The notes below the pieces were generated by a model that worked only from the letters and a program-made list of their open reading frames with translations, searched no databases and was not told the DNA's origin. This document shows positions 1 through 4,982 of a stretch of DNA of 6,922 nt, piece by piece (position 1 is the first letter of the stretch; every line of letters begins with the position of its first letter). The position numbers were made by a program, and so were the translations under genes. The DNA lies in assembly GCA_027489475.1 (NCBI GenBank), contig JAIXZQ010000062.1:1-6922 (forward strand), read 5' to 3'. The stretch comes from Methylophilus sp. GTDB lineage: Bacteria; Pseudomonadota; Gammaproteobacteria; Burkholderiales; Methylophilaceae.

Positions 1-509
1 CATACCGTATTGGCTGCCGCCAAGGCCTCGACTTCAGCGAGCCAGTCCTTTTGCTGTGCACCCCATAGGGCAATCTTCTGTAAGCATGGCGTAGGGCTGG
101 CCTTTTTTAATTGTGGCAATTGATGTGCATTTAACATCGTCACATAGGCCGCTAGTTTGATCCACGCCTGATGGTGGTCGGCCGCTAGCAGGGCGATACC
201 GAGCTTTTGCGGATGTTCTGCCAACAGCGGCATCACCGCCTCGCGTAAGTCACTGTGCTGCTTGAACACTGACAGTTGCGGCGACAGCACACACACACTC
301 ACCAGTACGCCATCCGCTAATTCCACACGTAGAGGCTTAGCACTCAAGTCCTCTATGGTCTGCCCTGCCCGTTGCAAACGCTGCAGCAATGACGAATAAA
401 ACGGTAACTGTGGTAGAGATTCGGCATCACAGACCCACAATTGATGCTGCGCAAACGCAGTGAAATGTGCCAATTGAGATGAAGAAAAATGTAGCCACTC
501 GATACGCAT
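1..509 (-). CDS. N-terminal part of an uncharacterised protein, possibly leucyl aminopeptidase (M17)-like; cut by window edge
   Basis: An open minus-strand frame runs from an ATG at 509-507 to the window edge without a stop, giving 169 visible residues that begin MRIEWLHFSS. No signal peptide or membrane segment is visible, so it is probably cytoplasmic. The product is not securely recognised. A strand-like segment (about residues 60-80), a segment reading EHPQKLGIALL (98-108) and an alanine-rich helix at the visible end (LAEVEALAAANTV, 157-169) resemble the substrate-poor N-terminal domain of M17 leucyl aminopeptidases. In that family such a helix leads into an R-x-L-x-N-x-P-x-N segment. The metal-binding catalytic half would lie beyond the edge, so the assignment cannot be confirmed here. 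The start is uncertain: an in-frame ATG at 539-537 would add ten residues, and only a weak purine stretch (AAGAG, 528-524) precedes the chosen start. The gene diverges from aceE. Confidence 0.6.
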   Translation of the reverse strand, partial: MRIEWLHFSSSQLAHFTAFAQHQLWVCDAESLPQLPFYSSLLQRLQRAGQTIEDLSAKPLRVELADGVLVSVCVLSPQLSVFKQHSDLREAVMPLLAEHPQKLGIALLAADHHQAWIKLAAYVTMLNAHQLPQLKKASPTPCLQKIALWGAQQKDWLAEVEALAAANTV

Positions 510-525
510 ACAGTCAGAAAACACT

Positions 526-555
526 CTTATATAAAACATTAAACAAACGTAGCAA
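526..555 (-). promoter_or_regulatory. Candidate sigma-70 promoter for the left-hand gene
   Basis: On the minus strand, TTGCTA (555-550; four of six matches to TTGACA) stands 18 bp upstream of TATAAG (531-526; five of six matches to TATAAT). Transcription from here would begin only about ten bases before the ATG at 509-507. The leader would then be very short, and the alternative ATG at 539-537 would not be transcribed. The call rests on consensus matching by eye. Confidence 0.3.
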
Positions 556-631
556 AAGCCTGACTTCAGACAGCGATTGACTACGCAAAACTTGACCAAA
601 AGCGTCAAAAAAGCGACACTTACGCCTGATT

Positions 632-674
632 TATCACGGGCAGTCCAGCCGCACCCGGCCGCAGCATCGTGATA
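632..674. repeat. Inverted repeat TATCACG / CGTGATA upstream of aceE
   Basis: TATCACG at 632-638 is the exact reverse complement of CGTGATA at 668-674, with 29 bp between the arms. The interval is GC-rich and contains a CGGCCG palindrome (656-661). The arms are about 36 bp centre to centre, between three and four helical turns. This could suit two operator half-sites or an RNA stem, but a 7-bp match at this distance can arise by chance. No regulator is assigned. Confidence 0.35.
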
Positions 675-696
675 CCATAAATGCATGATCCAGATT

Positions 697-725
697 TTGG
701 AAACCCTTCAGGATATCCATATACG
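697..725 (+). promoter_or_regulatory. Candidate sigma-70 promoter for aceE
   Basis: TTGGAA (697-702) lies 17 bp upstream of TATACG (720-725); each matches the consensus at four of six positions. This would give a leader of roughly 60 bases before the aceE ATG. Other -35-like boxes lie further upstream (TTGACT 577-582, TTGACC 592-597), but neither has a good -10 partner at the right distance. An additional or activator-dependent start site is therefore possible. Confidence 0.3.
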
Positions 726-794
726 CTCAGCGCGCTGCATCACAACCCGCTAGATTATACGCATAGCCACTAAAAACTCGGAGACTCCCCACGC

Positions 795-3464
795 ATGGCA
801 ACGCATTCGCAAGCACATCTCAATGAAACCGACGCGCAAGAAACGCAAGAATGGCTAGAAGCCCTCAGTGCCGTCATTGAGAATGAAGGGCCAGAACGTG
901 CCCACTTCCTGCTGGAAGCAATGATTGATCAGGCCCGCCGTTCTGGCGGACACCTGCCTTACAAGGCGACCACCGCCTATGTGAACACCATCCCCACCCA
1001 TTTGCAGGCTAAACTGCCGGGTGATCCAGAAATGGAACGCCGTATCCGCGCTTTGATTCGCTGGAACGCCATCATGACTGTGTTGCGTGCCAATGAAAAA
1101 TCCCCGGGCATAGGCGGTCATATTGCCAGTTTCCAATCGGCAGCCACTTTGTACGATGTAGGCTTTAACCATTTCTTCCGTGCCGCCAATGAAAGCTTTG
1201 GCGGTGATTGCGTGTATTTCCAAGGTCACTCCTCGCCTGGTGTTTACGCACGTGCCTTTCTTGAAGGCCGTATCAGCGAAGAACAGATGGATAACTTTCG
1301 CCAAGAAACCGGCGGCAATGGCTTGTCTAGCTACCCACACCCATGGTTGATGCCCGATTTTTGGCAGTTTCCCACCGTGTCTATGGGCTTGGGGCCCTTG
1401 GCAGGTATTTATCAAGCGCGCTTTTTGAAGTATTTGCATAACCGCGGCATCGCCGACACTTCAGACCGTAAAGTTTGGGTCTTCTGCGGCGACGGTGAGA
1501 TGGACGAGCCAGAATCGCAAGGCGCGATTTCACTGGCCGCGCGTGAAGGCTTGGATAACCTGATTTTTGTCATTAACTGTAACTTGCAACGTCTGGATGG
1601 CCCCGTCCGCGGCAACGGCAAAATTATTCAAGAATTAGAGTCTAATTTCCGCGGCGCCGGCTGGAATGCCATTAAAGTGATTTGGGGTTCTTACTGGGAT
1701 CCTTTGCTGGCGATGGACAAAGACGGTATTTTGCGTAAGCGCATGGAAGAATGCGTGGATGGTGAATACCAAAACTTTAAACAAAAAGGCGGCGCCTACA
1801 CGCGCGAACACTTCTTTGGCAAATATCCAGAGTTGCGTGAGATGGTGGCAGCCATGTCAGATGCAGATATCTGGCGCCTGAATCGTGGGGGACATGACCC
1901 GCACAAAGTTTACGCGGCCTATCAAGCCGCTGTGACGCATCAAGGTCAACCGACGGTGATTTTGGCTAAAACCGTCAAAGGCTATGGCATGGGCGAGGCC
2001 GGTGAAGGTCAAAATACCACCCACCAGCAAAAGAGCATGGACATTGATTCGCTCAAGGCTTTCCGTGACCGTTTTGACCTGCCGCTCACCGACGAGCAGG
2101 TGGAAAATCTATCCTATTACCGCCCTGCCGAAGACAGCCCAGAAATCAAATATATGATGGAACGGCGTGCAGCCCTGGGCGGCTTTGTGCCTGCCCGTCG
2201 CCGTAAAGGCAATGCGCTGACCGTGCCAGAACTGTCGGCATTTGAAAATATGCTGACGGCCACCGGTGACCGTGAAATTTCGACCACCATGGCGTTTGTG
2301 CGTATTTTGTCCACCTTGGTGCGTGACAAGCAAGTTGGTAAATATGTGGTGCCAATTGTGCCGGATGAAGCCCGTACCTTTGGGATGGAAGGCATGTTCC
2401 GTCAGTTGGGCATCTACTCCTCTGTCGGTCAGTTGTATGAGCCACAAGACTCTGACCAAGTGATGTTCTACAAAGAGTCACAAAGCGGTCAGATTCTGGA
2501 GGAAGGCATTAATGAAGCCGGCTCTTTTGCCAGCTGGCTGGCGGCTGCCACCTCTTACAGCGTCACTGGCACACAGATGATTCCGTTTTATATTTATTAC
2601 TCCATGTTTGGTTTCCAGCGCATCGGTGACTTTGCGTGGGCCGCAGGCGACAGCCGTGCACGTGGCTTCTTGCTGGGGGCAACGGCAGGCCGTACCACCT
2701 TAAATGGCGAGGGCTTACAGCATGAGGATGGCCATAGTCATTTGATGTCTGCCACCATCCCTAATTGTATTTCTTATGACCCGACCTTTGCTTACGAGCT
2801 GGCAGTGATTATTCAAGAAGGCCTGCGCCGTATGGTGCAAGAGCAAGAGGATGTGTATTACTACATCACGCTGATGAACGAGAACTACAGCCATCCCGCC
2901 ATGCCGGCGGACAGTGCTGAAGGCATCCTCAAAGGCATGTATCGCTTTAGCCAATCAACCGCCAAAGGGCCTAAAGTACAGCTGATGGGCTCAGGCGTCA
3001 TCTTGCGTGAAGTGATTGCTGCAGCTGAGCTTTTAGAAAAAGATTGGGGCGTCTCTGCCGATGTCTGGAGTGTCACCAGCTTTACCGAGTTGCGTCGTGA
3101 CGGCATAGATGCCGAACGTCACAACCTGCTGCATCCAGAAGCGCCTGCCAAACTCAGCTATGTGGCGCAATCTCTGGCCAAGGCCGAAGGCCCGGTCATC
3201 GCCTCAACCGACTACATGCGTAGCTTTGCGGATCAGATTCGTCCATTCATCTCACAACGCTTTGTCACCTTGGGGACGGATGGTTATGGCCGTTCAGACT
3301 CACGCGAAGCGCTGCGCAGCTTCTTTGAAGTTGACCGCTACTACGTGGTATTGGCGGCGCTAAAAGCCCTGGCTGATGACGGCAAGCTTCCAGCAGCCAA
3401 GGCCGCTGAAGCCATTAAGAAATATGCCATAGACGTGACGCGTGCCAACCCGTCCACTATTTAA
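795..3464 (+). CDS. aceE: Pyruvate dehydrogenase E1 component, homodimeric type
   Basis: AceE uses thiamine diphosphate (TPP) to decarboxylate pyruvate and reductively acetylate the lipoyl group of E2, committing pyruvate to acetyl-CoA in the cytoplasm. The 889 residues match the full length of the E. coli enzyme (887). The N-terminal domain carries the TPP/Mg motif, GDG at 232-234 through NCN at 261-263. Every key residue I know from the E. coli enzyme is present with a constant offset of three: His109 (GGHI), His145 (QGHSSPG), Asp233, His410 in the mobile loop, Glu525 (DEARTFGMEG), Glu574 (INEAG, the Glu that activates TPP) and His643 (LQHEDGHSH). The enzyme therefore looks active. The first ~50 residues correspond to the segment that binds the E2 core in E. 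coli. The start is supported by GGAG at 780-783, 11 bases before the ATG. The aceF gene follows after 27 bp. Confidence 0.98.
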   Translation: MATHSQAHLNETDAQETQEWLEALSAVIENEGPERAHFLLEAMIDQARRSGGHLPYKATTAYVNTIPTHLQAKLPGDPEMERRIRALIRWNAIMTVLRANEKSPGIGGHIASFQSAATLYDVGFNHFFRAANESFGGDCVYFQGHSSPGVYARAFLEGRISEEQMDNFRQETGGNGLSSYPHPWLMPDFWQFPTVSMGLGPLAGIYQARFLKYLHNRGIADTSDRKVWVFCGDGEMDEPESQGAISLAAREGLDNLIFVINCNLQRLDGPVRGNGKIIQELESNFRGAGWNAIKVIWGSYWDPLLAMDKDGILRKRMEECVDGEYQNFKQKGGAYTREHFFGKYPELREMVAAMSDADIWRLNRGGHDPHKVYAAYQAAVTHQGQPTVILAKTVKGYGMGEAGEGQNTTHQQKSMDIDSLKAFRDRFDLPLTDEQVENLSYYRPAEDSPEIKYMMERRAALGGFVPARRRKGNALTVPELSAFENMLTATGDREISTTMAFVRILSTLVRDKQVGKYVVPIVPDEARTFGMEGMFRQLGIYSSVGQLYEPQDSDQVMFYKESQSGQILEEGINEAGSFASWLAAATSYSVTGTQMIPFYIYYSMFGFQRIGDFAWAAGDSRARGFLLGATAGRTTLNGEGLQHEDGHSHLMSATIPNCISYDPTFAYELAVIIQEGLRRMVQEQEDVYYYITLMNENYSHPAMPADSAEGILKGMYRFSQSTAKGPKVQLMGSGVILREVIAAAELLEKDWGVSADVWSVTSFTELRRDGIDAERHNLLHPEAPAKLSYVAQSLAKAEGPVIASTDYMRSFADQIRPFISQRFVTLGTDGYGRSDSREALRSFFEVDRYYVVLAALKALADDGKLPAAKAAEAIKKYAIDVTRANPSTI

Positions 3465-3491
3465 GCGCTCGAATTAAGGAAACGACACATT

Positions 3492-4835
3492 ATGTCCATC
3501 AAAGAAGTACTGGTGCCGGATATCGGCAACTTTGACAGCGTCGACGTCATCGAGGTATTGGTCAATGTCGGGGACACCGTGGCCAAAGAGGATTCATTGA
3601 TTACAGTCGAGTCTGACAAAGCCTCTATGGATATCCCCTCCTCCTTGGCCGGCGTGGTCAAAGAGATTCATATCAAAGTGGGCGATAAAACCAAACAAGG
3701 CGCCTTGATTCTGACCTTGGATACCGCCAACGAAGCGCCACCAGCGGAGAAAGTGGCGCCTCAACCCACCGCCACGCCAGTGGTGGCGACCGTCACGGTG
3801 GATGAAACCAAAGTGGCGATTCCGGAACCGACTCGTCCAGTCGCTGAGCCGCCGAAAGTGATTCAGCCGCAAGCCACGCCTAACCCAGTGGCCGCCAGCA
3901 CGGTGGCCAACAGTGGCAAATTGGCGCATGCCAGCCCGTCTGTGCGTAAATTCGCCCGCGAACTTGGGGTCAATCTGTCACTGGTCAAAGCAAGTGGCCC
4001 CAAAAACCGTATTCTGCAAAGCGATGTGCAGGCTTATGTCAAAGGGGAACTGTCTAAACCTCGCTCAGAAAACATGGGCGTGGGCACCGGTCTGAGCACC
4101 CTGCCGATGCCAGTCATCGACTTTAGCCAATTTGGCGGCATTGAAACCAAGCCGCTGTCACGCATCAAAAAACTGTCAGGCGCCAACCTGCACCGTAACT
4201 GGGTGACCGCGCCGCACGTCACGCAGTTTGATGAGGCCGACATCACCGACTTAGAAGATTTCCGTAAGTCTATGCTGGTAGAAGCTGAAAAACGTGGCGT
4301 CAAACTGACCCTGTTGGCGTTTTTGATGAAGGCGGTGGTCAACGCATTGCGCACTTACCCCAACTTTAACGCCTCATTGTCGCCTGAAGGGGATAGCCTG
4401 ATTCTCAAGCAGTATTATCACATTGGCTTTGCCTGCGACACGCCAGATGGCTTGGTGGTGCCTGTGGTGCGCGATGTCAATCAAAAAGACGTGATGGATA
4501 TTGCCCGCGATTTGGCCGACCTGTCAGCTAAAGCACGTGAACGCAAACTCAAGGTCGAAGAAATGCAAGGCGGTTGCTTTACCATCTCTAGTCTGGGCGG
4601 CATCGGCGGCACCATGTTCACGCCGATTATCAATTGCCCAGAAGTCGCAATTCTCGGTGTTTCTCGCGCCGCCATGCAGCCGGTATATAACAAAGACAGC
4701 GGCGGCTTTGACCCGCGCCTCATTATGCCATTGTCTTTGTCGTATGACCATCGCGTGATTGACGGTGCCGACGGCGCACGCTTCACCAGCCACCTGCGGG
4801 TGATGCTGAGTGATGTCAGACGCCTGTTACTCTAA
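3492..4835 (+). CDS. aceF: Pyruvate dehydrogenase E2, dihydrolipoamide acetyltransferase, single lipoyl domain
   Basis: AceF forms the core of the complex and transfers the acetyl group from lipoyl-lysine to coenzyme A. The 447 residues show the usual E2 order. A lipoyl domain spans about 2-77, with the lipoylated Lys43 in ESDKAS. A flexible Ala/Pro/Val-rich linker follows (about 80-143). Next comes a peripheral subunit-binding domain (about 146-182, beginning HASPSVRKFAREL and containing GPKNRI). The acetyltransferase domain runs from about 218 to the end, with the active-site motif DHRVIDG (catalytic His420; Asp424 and Gly425 follow). There is one lipoyl domain against three in E. coli AceF (about 630 residues), which accounts for most of the shorter length. 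AAGGA at 3476-3480 lies 11 bases before the ATG. The 27-bp gap to aceE, with no terminator, implies co-transcription. A strong terminator follows, and no E3 gene comes next. Confidence 0.97.
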   Translation: MSIKEVLVPDIGNFDSVDVIEVLVNVGDTVAKEDSLITVESDKASMDIPSSLAGVVKEIHIKVGDKTKQGALILTLDTANEAPPAEKVAPQPTATPVVATVTVDETKVAIPEPTRPVAEPPKVIQPQATPNPVAASTVANSGKLAHASPSVRKFARELGVNLSLVKASGPKNRILQSDVQAYVKGELSKPRSENMGVGTGLSTLPMPVIDFSQFGGIETKPLSRIKKLSGANLHRNWVTAPHVTQFDEADITDLEDFRKSMLVEAEKRGVKLTLLAFLMKAVVNALRTYPNFNASLSPEGDSLILKQYYHIGFACDTPDGLVVPVVRDVNQKDVMDIARDLADLSAKARERKLKVEEMQGGCFTISSLGGIGGTMFTPIINCPEVAILGVSRAAMQPVYNKDSGGFDPRLIMPLSLSYDHRVIDGADGARFTSHLRVMLSDVRRLLL

Positions 4836-4850
4836 GCAATCGCGCTATCA

Positions 4851-4874
4851 AAAAACACTGTGTAAAAACACTGT
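4851..4874. repeat. Short tandem repeat AAAAACACTGT, two copies
   Basis: AAAAACACTGT occurs at 4851-4861 and again at 4864-4874, a 13-bp period, directly after aceF and abutting the terminator's A-tract. It looks like a local slippage duplication; no function is evident. Confidence 0.7.
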
Positions 4875-4903
4875 AAAAAAAGGAGCCTAAGGCTCCTTTT
4901 TTT
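4875..4903. terminator. Bidirectional rho-independent terminator between aceF and the convergent gene
   Basis: A perfect inverted repeat pairs 4875-4887 with 4891-4903 around the loop TAA. The GC-rich core is GGAGCC/GGCTCC, flanked by seven A on the left and seven T on the right. Read on either strand it is a compact hairpin followed by a run of U, so it can end the aceEF transcript 40 bp after the aceF stop. It can also stop transcription arriving from the minus-strand gene, whose stop codon is 80 bp away. Confidence 0.93.
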
Positions 4904-4905
4904 CG

Positions 4906-4935
4906 TGCATCGTGCGGCGACTTAAACGCGATGCA
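4906..4935. repeat. Inverted repeat TGCATCG / CGATGCA
   Basis: TGCATCG (4906-4912) is the exact reverse complement of CGATGCA (4929-4935), with a 16-bp loop. It begins two bases after the terminator. There is no T-tract on either side, so it is not itself a canonical terminator. Confidence 0.5.
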
Positions 4936-4936
4936 G

Positions 4937-4956
4937 GGTGTGCGTTTTCGCACACC
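4937..4956. repeat. GC-rich hairpin with TTTT tetraloop
   Basis: GGTGTGCG (4937-4944) pairs perfectly with CGCACACC (4949-4956) around TTTT. This is an 8-bp stem starting one base after the preceding inverted repeat. It lies 26 bp beyond the stop codon of the minus-strand glycosyltransferase gene. It lacks a U-tract, so it may instead stabilise the 3' end of that mRNA or assist the terminator at 4875-4903. The role is inferred from position only. Confidence 0.65.
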
Positions 4957-4982
4957 GCAAACAGTCAGTCACCAAACACGCG

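Larger units (their letters stand above)
510..794. other. Divergent intergenic region upstream of aceE
   Basis: This 285-bp stretch separates the left-hand minus-strand gene from aceE and should carry the promoters of both. It holds a weak candidate promoter in each direction, an inverted repeat (632-638 with 668-674), a GGATATCC palindrome (711-718), and two copies of TATACGC (720-726 and 756-762). AAAAGCG occurs twice, 11 bp apart (598 and 609). A PdhR-type operator (AATTGGT-N3-ACCAATT), which controls aceEF in E. coli, is not present. No tRNA, riboswitch or insertion sequence is recognisable. A 30-codon ORF at 681-773 has no ribosome binding site and is not called as a gene. Confidence 0.7.

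Noticed and set aside
577..620. TTGACT (577-582) and TTGACC (592-597) as aceE promoter -35 boxes
   Set aside because: At 16-18 bp downstream the hexamers (AAGCGT, GACACT and neighbours) match the -10 consensus poorly, so neither makes a convincing promoter by sequence alone.
510..794. PdhR operator or riboswitch upstream of aceE
   Set aside because: No AATTGGT-N3-ACCAATT dyad and no recognisable riboswitch core (for example a THI box) could be found by eye.
855..1439. 194-codon ORF on the minus strand inside aceE
   Set aside because: It lies wholly antisense to the highly conserved TPP-binding half of aceE, has no recognisable domain, and is a shadow of the codon bias of the real gene.
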